A DNA stretch of 64,000 nt from Streptomyces canus (GTDB lineage: Bacteria; Actinomycetota; Actinomycetes; Streptomycetales; Streptomycetaceae). Where the stretch lies: positions 147,963 to 211,962 of the forward strand of contig NZ_KQ948673.1 of NCBI RefSeq assembly GCF_001514145.1. The letters run 5' to 3'. A program made the position numbers and the translations under genes. Under the pieces are notes generated by a model. That model was not told the DNA's origin, searched no databases, and worked only from the letters and a program-made list of their open reading frames with translations. Shown in pieces: positions 37,444 to 45,313 of the stretch. Every line of letters starts with the position of its first letter. Position 1 is the stretch's first letter.

Positions 37444-38310
37444 TCAGGACGTGCGGGCGGCGTACGACGCCCAGTCCAGAATCTGTACGGCGGCGCCGGC
37501 GGCCTCCAGGCCCTGGCAGTGGGCGTGGTGCCGGCGGGCGATGCCGTCGAGGTCGAGGTGGGTGCCGAAGGCCGGGTGGGCGGTCAGGCGGCGGGCGTAG
37601 GCCCACAGCGTGGGGTGGTCGGCGATGCGCTGCACCGCGGCGGCGTCGAGGTGGTGGCGGTGCACGGTGTCGAGTTGCACCAGCGAGACCCACAACTCGA
37701 CATCGGCGGCGGTGATGTGATCTCGGATCAGGAATTCGCGGTCGACGAGCCAGCGCTCCAACGAGCCCAGGGAGTCCAGCAGTTGCTCCAGGGCGGCGTC
37801 ACGGTCCTCGTCGTCACCGCCCGTCGACCCGGCCTGCTGCGCGAACTGCGCGATTCCCCTGCTCATCCGCTCGACGGCCTCGGTCTCCAACTCCGCTCCG
37901 CACGGGTACAGTGCCGGACGTCCGCCGCCGAAGTGCCGGGCCAGGTCGCGGGTGATGTCGGTGGCGTGGGTGCTGACGATCCGCCCCGACCAGTCGTCGC
38001 TGAGCACCGGCGCGACGGCCGCGCCGGTGTATCGGTGCGCGCTGGCCTCGTACAGCGGACGCAGCGCGGAATGCCCCCCGTCGGGACAGTCGGGGACCGG
38101 GTCCAGGAGGATCACGGGACAGATGTCGTCGAGGCCGAGCAGGCTGTGCACGACGGCGATGCGCAGACCGTCCGCGCAGGCGGCGGCCAGGTGCAACCGG
38201 TAGCGGCGCGGCACGGCGTAGTGCCCACTGCGTGCGTCCTGGCCGATCCGGCCCCGGAAGGCGGGTGCGGGTCGGTGGGTCGTGTGGGCGGCCAGCGGTG
38301 TGACGGTCAT
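37444..38310 (-). CDS. Glutathione S-transferase-like protein (glutathionyl-hydroquinone reductase type)
   Basis: 288 aa; ATG at 38310 with GGGGAG 4-5 bases upstream. The N-terminal thioredoxin-like part has RYRLHLAAACADGLRIAVVH, aligning with the catalytic Cys-Pro-Trp of Ecm4/YqjG enzymes but with Cys-Ala-Asp. The C-terminal helical domain is typical (ERWLVDREFLIRDHITAADV ELWVSL). Streptomyces use mycothiol rather than glutathione, so the thiol co-substrate is in question. A sulfur-type leader peptide precedes it by 156 bases, tying it to sulfur status. Confidence 0.83.
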   Translation of the reverse strand: MTVTPLAAHTTHRPAPAFRGRIGQDARSGHYAVPRRYRLHLAAACADGLRIAVVHSLLGLDDICPVILLDPVPDCPDGGHSALRPLYEASAHRYTGAAVAPVLSDDWSGRIVSTHATDITRDLARHFGGGRPALYPCGAELETEAVERMSRGIAQFAQQAGSTGGDDEDRDAALEQLLDSLGSLERWLVDREFLIRDHITAADVELWVSLVQLDTVHRHHLDAAAVQRIADHPTLWAYARRLTAHPAFGTHLDLDGIARRHHAHCQGLEAAGAAVQILDWASYAARTS

Positions 38311-38466
38311 GACTCTCCCCGGGAGCGGGCGCGGACGTACGCGCGGCGGAAGCGACGTCGAGCAGGCGGAATGGGGCGGCGGCAGGGCTCTGGGGTCAGG
38401 GCTCACCCGTGCGCGCCGGACGGGGCGCGGCACGAGGGGCACTGTCGGCGCGGGAAGGGTGGCGGC

Positions 38467-38577
38467 TCAGCCCTGGGGCCCGATCGCGCTGCAGACACGC
38501 AGCAGATCGATGTGGCGCCGGGAGGTCAGAAGAGGCGAACGGACCACTCGGACGGTGACCGGTTCAAGGCGCCTCAT
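38467..38577 (-). CDS. Sulfur-type leader peptide 3 (RRHIDLLRVCSAIGPQG)
   Basis: 36 codons from the ATG at 38577 to a TGA at 38467. The end, SRRHIDLLRVCSAIGPQG, is the conserved leader motif with a Cys codon seven from the end. It sits 156 bases before the glutathione-transferase-like gene and is not otherwise coding. Third copy of the motif within 5.5 kb. Confidence 0.78.
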   Translation of the reverse strand: MRRLEPVTVRVVRSPLLTSRRHIDLLRVCSAIGPQG

Positions 38578-38687
38578 GTTTCCCTACCTGTTCACTAGGA
38601 TTCCCTCAGTGAGTGTCGATCGGACCGGGAAGCACGTCAAGAGGGCCGTCCCGCATCGCGGACGCCGCGATGGACCTTTCCGGTGAG

Positions 38688-39347
38688 TCAGCGGAGATGA
38701 GCGGTGTCGACGGTCGTGTATCCGGTGGCCGTGGCGGTCACCAGGATGTAGCCGGGGTTGCCGTTGCGGTCGACGTAGCAGGTGAGGTAGTGGGCTCCGA
38801 CCACGGTCTGTCGCACGGGATGTTCGGTCACCGCCCGGCGGCAGTCGGCCCCGGTGGGGAGCTTGTCCGAACTCCAGGAGGCCAGCTTGCCGTTGCTCGC
38901 GACCAGGTAGCCGCCCGAGACGTAGATGGCGTCGGTGGTCGAGCCCGCCGGCACGGGCGGTGTGCGGGTGAAGTCGTAACCGGTCGGCGTTTCCCCGGTG
39001 TCCGTCATGCGGAACCCGCGGACCAGCGTCGTCGAGACGGAGGGCTGCGGGCCGGACAGCGCGGCGTTGGTCGCGAGACCGCCTCCCCCGATGATCGTCA
39101 CCGCCGCCACGCCGGCGATCACGGGATGCGCGGAGGCCATGCCGATCATCGGTCCGATCACGGGGACCGAGAACTTCAGATGGGTGTTCTTCTGCGTCAC
39201 CGTGGAGTGGTCGCCCGCGGTCACGGTCGCCGTGGGCGCGTAGTCACGTGAACGGCGGTGCGTGGGCTTCTGCGGCGGCAGGTAGGTGTTGTGCTGCGTG
39301 TTGCCGTCGCCGGCCTGGACGCCGTTGGTCCGGCTGTTCCTCATCAT
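38688..39347 (-). CDS. Membrane protein with N-terminal amyloid-like GVQAGDGNTQHNT motif
   Basis: 219 aa (two adjacent ATGs; start uncertain by one codon). Residues 9-22 are GVQAGDGNTQHNTY, nearly identical to the C-terminus of the neighbouring gene product. A basic linker follows, then a hydrophobic stretch (about 60-100; VIAGVAAVTIIGGGGLATNA) and a roughly 115-residue domain with two Cys (ADCRRAV; HYLTCYVD). That domain is probably outside the cell. I do not recognise it. The motif placement is that of the receptor or effector half of a bacterial amyloid-signalling pair. The two genes are 39 bases apart on the same strand. Confidence 0.78.
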   Translation of the reverse strand: MMRNSRTNGVQAGDGNTQHNTYLPPQKPTHRRSRDYAPTATVTAGDHSTVTQKNTHLKFSVPVIGPMIGMASAHPVIAGVAAVTIIGGGGLATNAALSGPQPSVSTTLVRGFRMTDTGETPTGYDFTRTPPVPAGSTTDAIYVSGGYLVASNGKLASWSSDKLPTGADCRRAVTEHPVRQTVVGAHYLTCYVDRNGNPGYILVTATATGYTTVDTAHLR

Positions 39348-39434
39348 CGTGGTGCTTTCTGCGGCCCGTGAGTGTCGGTCGGGCGCCTAACCGAACGTGT
39401 TGTGCTGGGTGTTGCCGTCGCCGACCTGCACGCC
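39286..39434 (-). repeat. Duplicated 38-bp motif-coding segment in adjacent genes
   Basis: Positions 39286-39323 and 39397-39434 are identical at 35 of 38 bases and in the same orientation. Each encodes the GVQxGDGNTQHNT motif, one at the start of the downstream gene and one at the end of the upstream gene. Confidence 0.8.
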
Positions 39435-39761
39435 TCGGGCCTCCCGCAGATCGACCCGGTACCTCGCGAGCGGGCCCGCGTTCGGGTCGATCAGGGCCAA
39501 CAAACGCTGGGCGTGCTCCACCACCTCGGCGTCGACGGCGCCGGCCATGACGAGATCGTGGGCGAGCCCTTCGGCCGACCCGCTCGGCCGGCGTTCCAGC
39601 AGTTCGATGCGCTCCAGGGCCCCGGGCCTGCCCGCGAGCCGCCGGACGAGGGCCTGCTTCAGCGCGGCGTAGCAGTCGGACACCGCGGACGAGGCGGCAC
39701 CGCTCAGACCGGCGCCCACCCCCGCGGTCAGAGCCTGCGCCACCAGTGTCCCCGGATCCAT
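39387..39761 (-). CDS. Small helical adaptor with C-terminal RHIM-like amyloid motif
   Basis: 124 aa; ATG with GGAGG 7-8 bases upstream. Residues 1-105 are all-helical (LVAQALTAGVGAGLSGAASS; CYAALKQALVRRL; AHDLVMAGAVDAEVVEHAQR), like the 'Bell' or death-like N-domains of bacterial amyloid adaptors. The last 15 residues, GVQVGDGNTQHNTFG, match the V-Q-V-G core of mammalian RHIM and the actinobacterial amyloid signalling class I know as BASS3. Together with the next gene this is a complete adaptor-partner pair. Its N-domain may disrupt membranes when the motif polymerises (inference). Confidence 0.8.
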   Translation of the reverse strand: MDPGTLVAQALTAGVGAGLSGAASSAVSDCYAALKQALVRRLAGRPGALERIELLERRPSGSAEGLAHDLVMAGAVDAEVVEHAQRLLALIDPNAGPLARYRVDLREARGVQVGDGNTQHNTFG

Positions 39762-39789
39762 TCACGCACCTCCGCACGGCTTCCCCGGC

Positions 39790-39817
39790 GTCACACGGTG
39801 ACGATCACCGGTGTGAC
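39790..39817. promoter_or_regulatory. Inverted repeat upstream of the amyloid-motif pair
   Basis: GTCACACGGTGA (39790-39801) and TCACCGGTGTGAC (39805-39817) pair with a single bulged G around a 3-base centre. It ends 29 bases before the start at 39761, a good place for an operator. Confidence 0.5.
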
Positions 39818-39961
39818 AACACGAGGAAGCTATCGGCGGGTTGCCCGGGTCTTCGGGTCTTGAGAGGAGTCGACGGATATCGCGTGTTCGGCGGCGGGAC
39901 GTCGCCGTTGTTTGGTCGTTCGATGCCGGGAGATGTCGATTCGGCGGCCGAGCAGCGTGCT

Positions 39962-41815
39962 TCAGCGCAGTTCGACCCCGGCCGGGCGGTCGTCGGTGTC
40001 TTCGGTGTCTTCGGTGTCTTCGGTGTCTTCGGTGAGGAAGCCTCCCGACTGGTGCTGCCACAACTTGGCGTAGGCGCCGTCCGAGGCGAGGAGTTCCTGG
40101 TGGGTGCCCTGCTCCACGATCCGGCCACGGTCCAGGACGACGAGCCGGTCCATGCCGGCGACCGTGCTCAGCCGGTGCGCGACCACGAGCGCGGTGCGTC
40201 CCTCCATCAGCCGCCACAGGGCTTCCTGGACGAGGATCTCGCTCTCGGAGTCCAGCGCGCTGGTCGCCTCGTCGAGCAGCAGGATCGGTGCGTCACGAAG
40301 GATCGCCCGGGCCAGCGCGACGCGTTGACGCTGGCCGCCGGAGAGCTTGACGCCGCGTTCGCCGACCATGGTGTCGAAGCCGTCCGGCAGGGCGTCGGCG
40401 AACTCCGTGACGTGCGCCGCCCGGGCCGCACGGCGGATCTCGGCGTCCGTGGCGTCCGGCCGGGCGAAGGCGATGTTCTCCCGCAGGGTGCGGTGGAACA
40501 TCGCCGGGTCCTGCGGCACATAGGCGATCAGACCGCGCAGGTCGGCCTGGCGCATCCGGCTGATGTCCTGACCGCCGACCAGGATCCGGCCCGCGTCGAT
40601 GTCCATCATCCGCAGCAGCAGCCGCGTCAGCGTGGTCTTGCCGCCGCCGGACCGGCCGACGAGACCGATCTTCGTCCCGCTGGAGACGGCCAGGTCAAGG
40701 CCCTCGAAAAGCGGTTTCCCTCCCCCGTGGGTGAAGGTCACCTGCTCGAAACGGACGTCGGCCGGCCCCGGCAGCACCGGCTGGGGCGACACCGGGTCGA
40801 GCACGGTCGGCGGAACCAGCAGCAGTTCGGTGAACTGGGCGGCCTCCGTCATCGAGCTCTCCAGACGACGGTAGATCTGGTTGAACTCGAACATGATCTT
40901 CGTCGCGTTGGTGTAGTACGTGAAGGCGACCACCACCTCCTCCACCCCGTGCCTGCCCCCGCCGAGCGCTACCGCGAGCAGCAACCCCAAAACGTTGGTC
41001 AGCGCCCACATCGGCGCGACCAGCGTGTCGATGCGCAGGTTGCCGTAGTCCCACGACTTCAGCGTGAGCCGGCGCGAGTGGGCGACGCGCCTGCGGTGCT
41101 CGGCGGCCTCGCGCCGCTCGGCGGCGAACGCCCGGACCGTTTCCATGTTCATCAGGCTGTCTGCGACATGCCCGGACACCCGTGCGATCGCCTCCTCCCG
41201 CCGGTCGACGAGCGCCTGGCGGCGCCGGATGAGCGGCGCGGCGCACAGCGCCGTGAGCGCGATCATCGCCAACAGCCCGACGACGAGCAGCGGTTCGTAG
41301 TGCCACAGCACCACGGCACCGAACAGCAGCGGTACGAGGCTGCCCACGATGTTGAAGGTGAGGGTGTCGGCGAACTCCTCGAAGCGGGAGGCGAAGCTCA
41401 GCACCCGTTTGGTCAGCGCTCCGGCGAAGTTGTCGTGGAAGAACGCGGCGTCCTTGGCGAACAGTTCGTCCATGCCGATCACGTACAGGTGCTCGATGCC
41501 GAGCGCGTCGACACGGTTGAGACAGTGCAGCCCGATACGCCAGACGCCCTCCGCCAGCAGCATGACGCCGGCGAAGCCGAGGACGTACGGCAGCGTCGTG
41601 CCGACGCCGATGCCGGGGTCGGCGGAGATACGGCCGACGAGCTTGGCGACGAGCAGCGGCGCGATGTAGTTCAGACCGATGTTGCCCAGCGCCGGCAGCA
41701 GAACTGCGGGCGCGGTGAGACGACGGAGCCGGGCCAGCTCCCCTCCGTAGTAGCGAAGCGCGAGGAGCACGGAGCCCCTGCGCGGCGTGGCCACGCGTGC
41801 TTCGGTTGATCCCAT
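39962..41815 (-). CDS. ABC-type exporter with a tandem-repeat acidic tail
   Basis: 617 aa. The ATG at 41815 has AGGAT about 5 bases upstream. Residues 40-330 are the membrane domain, and residues 360-595 the ATPase (Walker A GRSGGGKTT, signature LSGGQRQRVA, Walker B PILLLDEATSALDS, AHRLS). The architecture is that of half-size exporters of drugs, lipids or glycans. The last 25 residues contain TEDTEDTEDTEDTDD, coded by four 9-bp repeats. It is divergent from an acyltransferase gene and lies between the amyloid pair and the polysaccharide region. Substrate is unknown. Confidence 0.88.
   Translation of the reverse strand: MGSTEARVATPRRGSVLLALRYYGGELARLRRLTAPAVLLPALGNIGLNYIAPLLVAKLVGRISADPGIGVGTTLPYVLGFAGVMLLAEGVWRIGLHCLNRVDALGIEHLYVIGMDELFAKDAAFFHDNFAGALTKRVLSFASRFEEFADTLTFNIVGSLVPLLFGAVVLWHYEPLLVVGLLAMIALTALCAAPLIRRRQALVDRREEAIARVSGHVADSLMNMETVRAFAAERREAAEHRRRVAHSRRLTLKSWDYGNLRIDTLVAPMWALTNVLGLLLAVALGGGRHGVEEVVVAFTYYTNATKIMFEFNQIYRRLESSMTEAAQFTELLLVPPTVLDPVSPQPVLPGPADVRFEQVTFTHGGGKPLFEGLDLAVSSGTKIGLVGRSGGGKTTLTRLLLRMMDIDAGRILVGGQDISRMRQADLRGLIAYVPQDPAMFHRTLRENIAFARPDATDAEIRRAARAAHVTEFADALPDGFDTMVGERGVKLSGGQRQRVALARAILRDAPILLLDEATSALDSESEILVQEALWRLMEGRTALVVAHRLSTVAGMDRLVVLDRGRIVEQGTHQELLASDGAYAKLWQHQSGGFLTEDTEDTEDTEDTDDRPAGVELR
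39995..40030 (-). repeat. Four tandem 9-bp repeats (GGTGTCTTC)
   Basis: GGTGTCTTC occurs four times without interruption on the plus strand, coding the Glu-Asp-Thr repeats at the exporter's C-terminus. Such arrays change copy number by slippage without shifting the frame. Confidence 0.85.
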
Positions 41816-41959
41816 CCCGATCCTGGGGTCGCGGGTTCGTGCAGGCCAGGGAAGGGGAGTGTCCCGCGACGGCCCCCACGGAGTCCAAGCGTTTTCCGGG
41901 CAGACAACGGGGGCGGATCCCATCTGTCCATCTCTGACACCGCGAGAAGGGTTCAGCCC

Positions 41960-42559
41960 GTGAACTTCAGGATGCAGCCGACCTCCCAGGTCGACGAGAC
42001 GGCCACCATCGGTGACGGGACGACGGTCTGGGATCTGGCCCAGGTCCGGGAGGACGCCCGGCTGGGCAGCGGGTGCATCGTGGGCCGGGGGGCCTATGTC
42101 GGCCCGGGGGTGCGGATCGGCGACAACGTGAAGCTCCAGAACTACGCGCTGGTCTATGAACCCGCGGTCCTCGGTGACGGGGTGTTCGTGGGCCCGGCGG
42201 CCGTCCTCACCAACGACTGCTTCCCCCGTTCGGTGGACCCGACGGGCCGGCTGAAGCGCGGCGGCGACTGGCAGGCCGTGGCGGTGGAGGTGGCTGAGGG
42301 AGCGTCGCTGGGGGCCCGTTCGGTGTGTGTGGCACCGGTCCGCGTCGGCCGGTGGGCGCTGGTCGCGGCGGGCGCCGTGGTGACCGAGGACGTACCGGAC
42401 TTCGCGTTGGTGGCCGGCGTTCCCGCGCGCCGGATCGGCTGGGTCGGCCGGGCCGGCGTCCGGCTGGTCGGGCGGGACGGCGAGCCGGGCGGCTGGCAGT
42501 GCCCGGAGTCCGGTGCGCTGTACGACGAGAAGGACGGCCATCTCGTCGAGCGCGCATGA
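41960..42559 (+). CDS. Left-handed beta-helix acyltransferase (WbbJ/WlbB type)
   Basis: 199 aa; GTG at 41960 with GAGAAGGG 8-9 bases upstream (an ATG 4 codons later is possible). Hexapeptide repeats run from residue 15 to 150: ATIGDGTTVWDLAQV, ARLGSGCIVGRGAYVGPGV, RIGDNVKLQN, LGDGVFVGPAAVLTND. The pattern is that of nucleotide-sugar N- or O-acetyltransferases for surface glycans. A C-terminal extension ends in WQCPESGALYDEKDGHLV. It lies near the large polysaccharide operon and may modify one of its sugars (inference). Confidence 0.85.
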   Translation: MNFRMQPTSQVDETATIGDGTTVWDLAQVREDARLGSGCIVGRGAYVGPGVRIGDNVKLQNYALVYEPAVLGDGVFVGPAAVLTNDCFPRSVDPTGRLKRGGDWQAVAVEVAEGASLGARSVCVAPVRVGRWALVAAGAVVTEDVPDFALVAGVPARRIGWVGRAGVRLVGRDGEPGGWQCPESGALYDEKDGHLVERA

Positions 42560-42645
42560 CGCCTGACGACGGCCTCCGCGGTGGCGGTGCCGCCGATGTA
42601 ACCGACCGGCCACGGCTGCCTGCGGCGTCCGATAGCGTGGCGCTC

Positions 42646-42732
42646 ATGATCACGGCCGAGGACCGGCAGGAACCGCGCCTGCAGCGAGCGCGCGGTCACT
42701 CGCTCCGCCGACACGGTCGGGTGGGCGTGTGA
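42646..42732 (+). CDS. Possible 28-aa leader ORF overlapping the PAP2 gene
   Basis: MITAEDRQEP to HGRVGV and TGA, with its stop overlapping the PAP2 start by 4 bases (GTGA). TAGCGT 7 bases before the ATG looks like the -10 of a leaderless transcript. It is Arg-rich and has no recognised homologue. It may be a coupling peptide that sets translation of PAP2. It could also be chance. Confidence 0.35.
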   Translation: MITAEDRQEPRLQRARGHSLRRHGRVGV

Positions 42733-43403
42733 GCGGCCGGCCGGCGCCCGCGATACTGCCCCCGTCGCTGCGCGCGCGGCTCGCGCTGGTCGCGGCCCTC
42801 GCCGCGCTGGTGGTCGTCGTGCTCGCGGTCCTCTACGCCGGCCACGGCCAGCCCGGCAGGGTGGACAGGTGGCTCATCAAGCCGACGGAGGACAGCGTGC
42901 GGCCACCATGGCGTCGCGTCGCCCTGACCCTGGACTTCCTGGGGGAACCCGCGGGATCGGCCATGGTGGTCGCGGCCGCCGTGACGGGCTGCCTGCTGCT
43001 TCGGCGTCCTCGCGCGGCCGTTCTCATGGTTGCCGGCGCCGGCCTCGCCGTGGGCACGGCGACGCTGCTCAAGCACCTGGTGGGACGTACCATCCACGGC
43101 GCCGACAACCTGTCCTACCCGAGCGGACACACAACCTTTCTCACCGCGCTCGCCGTCGTCGCCGCGCTGCTCGCGACCGACCGGCTCGGCCTCGGCCGTA
43201 CGGCCGGAACGTCACTCGTGCTCGCCGCGGCGCTGGTCGCCGGCGCCGCGATGGGATGGGCGGAGGTCGCCCTGGGCGCGCACTACCCGACCGACGCTCT
43301 CGGCGGCTGGTGCACCGCGCTGGCGGTGGTACCGGCGACCGCCTGGCTGGTCGACCGGATCGCCGACCGGTTGGCCGACGCCGGTCAGCGGGCGCGCCGC
43401 TGA
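42729..43403 (+). CDS. PAP2-family membrane phosphatase
   Basis: 224 aa, GTG start. Six hydrophobic helices. The phosphatase motifs are KHLVGRTIHG (first), YPSGHTTF (second) and ALGAHYPTDALGG (third, with the usual Ser-Arg replaced by Glu-Val-Ala-Leu before the catalytic His). Such proteins act on lipid phosphates including polyprenyl diphosphate or phosphatidic acid. Proximity to a polysaccharide operon suggests recycling of the polyprenyl carrier, by inference. It converges on the aminotransferase gene 7 bases away. Confidence 0.85.
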   Translation: MSGRPAPAILPPSLRARLALVAALAALVVVVLAVLYAGHGQPGRVDRWLIKPTEDSVRPPWRRVALTLDFLGEPAGSAMVVAAAVTGCLLLRRPRAAVLMVAGAGLAVGTATLLKHLVGRTIHGADNLSYPSGHTTFLTALAVVAALLATDRLGLGRTAGTSLVLAAALVAGAAMGWAEVALGAHYPTDALGGWCTALAVVPATAWLVDRIADRLADAGQRARR

Positions 43404-43410
43404 CGTCCGT

Positions 43411-44754
43411 TCACGCCAGGCGGCGGAACACGGGCTTCACCGGTCGCCCGGCCAGCCAGGGCGTGGGGTCGGCGGCGTCCAGCGCCTTCCGGTACACCGC
43501 GCATGCCTGTGCCACCACCTCGACGGTGCGGTCGATGTCGGCGTCGCTGAGCGCGCTGCTCACCACGAACGACGGAGCCAGCACCCCGCCCGCGAGGAGC
43601 CGGCGCAGGAACAGCGTGCGGTACTCCTGCGAAGGCTGCAGGTTCTCGTCGAGGGTGGCGAAGACCAGGTTGCTGGCCCGGCCCCGGACGACGATGTGAT
43701 CGCCGACGCCCATGCCGGCCGCCGCGTCACGGACACCGGCGGCCAACCGCTCGCCGAGGGCGTGCAACCGCGCGGTGACGCCCTCCTCGACATAGGTGGC
43801 CTGCACGGCCATCGCGGCTGCCAGGGAGTGTGTCTCCGCGCCGTGCGTGGTCGACAGCAGGAACACCCGGTCGCCCGAGTGACGCAGTCCGCCCGGTTCC
43901 ATCACTTCGCGCCGCCCGGCCAGCGCCGAGACGGCGAACCCGTTGCCCAGCGCCTTGCCGAAGGTGGAAAGGTCGGGGACCACCCCGTACAGGCCCTGGG
44001 CGCCCGCCTCCGACCAGCGGAAGCCGGTGATCATCTCATCGAAGATCAGTACGCAGCCGTGCCGGTCAGCCAGCTCGCGCAGGCCGGCGAGGTATCCGGG
44101 CGGCGGCTCACTGTGGCCGGCGGGTTCCAGGATCAGGCAGGCGACCTCGTCCTGATACCGGGTCAGCAGCGCCTCCGTGGCGGCCAGGTCTCCGTAGGGG
44201 AACGCCACGGTGAGCTCGGTGGTCGCCGCCGGAATGCCGGCGGACATCGGCGTGGTGCCGATGAACCAGTCGTCGACGGAGAAGAACGGATGGTCGCCGC
44301 AGATGGCCACCCGCGGGCGACCGGTGACGGCGCGGGCGAGGCGCACCGCGGCGGTGGTGGCGTCGGAGCCGTTCTTCGCGAACTTCACCATCTCGGCGGT
44401 CGGCACCGTGGCCAGGAAGCGTTCCGCGGCCTCGACCTCCACGATGGACGGCCGGACGAAGTTGCTGCCACGGTCGAGTTCCCGCCGCACCGCCTCGATC
44501 ACGCGTGGGTGGGCGTGGCCGAGGCTGACCGACCGCAGGCCGGATCCGTACTCGATGTAGCGGTTGTCGTCGATGTCCCACACGTGGGCACCGCGGCCGT
44601 GGCTGATGACCGGAGCCAGGTTCTCGGGGTACTGGTCGTCGCCCTTGGCATAGGTGTGCGCGCCCCCGGGGATCAGGGCGTGCATCCGCTCGTTCGCCAT
44701 CCGCGACCGGGGCAGTTGTAACCCTTCGGTTTCTACACAGTCTTCGGTGGCCAT
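43411..44754 (-). CDS. Class-III PLP aminotransferase, HemL-like
   Basis: 447 aa from the ATG at 44754, with GAGG 5 bases upstream. The fold matches glutamate-1-semialdehyde aminomutase: GGAHTYAKGDDQYPENLAP, NGSDATTAAVRLARA, LIFDEMITGFRW (PLP-binding Asp) and FGKALGNGFAVSAL (Schiff-base Lys). A true HemL would sit with haem genes. Here it ends a polysaccharide operon, so it probably aminates or isomerises a sugar or side-chain precursor. It follows the 3,5-epimerase gene after 7 bases. Confidence 0.85.
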   Translation of the reverse strand: MATEDCVETEGLQLPRSRMANERMHALIPGGAHTYAKGDDQYPENLAPVISHGRGAHVWDIDDNRYIEYGSGLRSVSLGHAHPRVIEAVRRELDRGSNFVRPSIVEVEAAERFLATVPTAEMVKFAKNGSDATTAAVRLARAVTGRPRVAICGDHPFFSVDDWFIGTTPMSAGIPAATTELTVAFPYGDLAATEALLTRYQDEVACLILEPAGHSEPPPGYLAGLRELADRHGCVLIFDEMITGFRWSEAGAQGLYGVVPDLSTFGKALGNGFAVSALAGRREVMEPGGLRHSGDRVFLLSTTHGAETHSLAAAMAVQATYVEEGVTARLHALGERLAAGVRDAAAGMGVGDHIVVRGRASNLVFATLDENLQPSQEYRTLFLRRLLAGGVLAPSFVVSSALSDADIDRTVEVVAQACAVYRKALDAADPTPWLAGRPVKPVFRRLA

Positions 44755-44761
44755 CCCGACC

Positions 44762-45313
44762 TCAACTCTCTTTCTGCTGGAGGGCATCGGCGAGGCTCGG
44801 CGCCTCCCGGTCCCGCTTGGACATGGAGGTGGCCGGCAGCGGCCAGGGAATGGCGAGCTCCGGGTCGTCGAAGGCGATCGTCACGTCCTCGGTTGGATCA
44901 TGCGGGCGGTCGATCCGGTACGAGGTGTCGGCGGTTTCGGTCAGCGCCTGGAAGCCGTGCGCGCAGCCCGCCGGGATGTACAGGGTCACCTGCGTCTCGC
45001 CGGACAGCTCGAAGGAGGCCCAATTACGGTACGTCGGCGAGTCCGGGCGCAGGTCCACGACGACGTCGAAGATCCTCCCGTACGAGCACCGCACCAGCTT
45101 GGCCTCGCCGGCGCCGGAGCGCAGGTGCAGGCCGCGCAGCACGCCCCGGACCGAGCGGGACAGGCTGTCCTGAACGAATGCGTGCGGATCGAGGCCCACC
45201 GAGCGGACCACGTCGGTGTCGAAGGTGCGGCAGAAGAAGCCGCGTTCGTCGGCGTACGGCGTCGGCTCGAACAGGTACGCGCCGGCGATCTCCGGGACTT
45301 CGGTCACCTTCAT
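44762..45313 (-). CDS. dTDP-4-dehydrorhamnose 3,5-epimerase-like cupin
   Basis: 183 aa; start overlaps the pyruvyltransferase stop by 4 bases. RmlC features: FEPTPYADERGFFCRTF, SVRGVLRGLHLRSGAGEAKL (catalytic His), IFDVVVDLRPDSPTYRNW and YIPAGCAHGFQAL. It should epimerise a 4-keto-6-deoxy nucleotide sugar at C3 and/or C5. The other rhamnose genes (rmlA, B, D) are not in the window, so its substrate could come from the cassette in this operon instead. Confidence 0.87.
   Translation of the reverse strand: MKVTEVPEIAGAYLFEPTPYADERGFFCRTFDTDVVRSVGLDPHAFVQDSLSRSVRGVLRGLHLRSGAGEAKLVRCSYGRIFDVVVDLRPDSPTYRNWASFELSGETQVTLYIPAGCAHGFQALTETADTSYRIDRPHDPTEDVTIAFDDPELAIPWPLPATSMSKRDREAPSLADALQQKES

Noticed and set aside
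39995..40030. Tandem repeats as a CRISPR or iteron array
   Set aside because: Units are 9 bp without spacers and lie in frame at the end of an ABC exporter gene.
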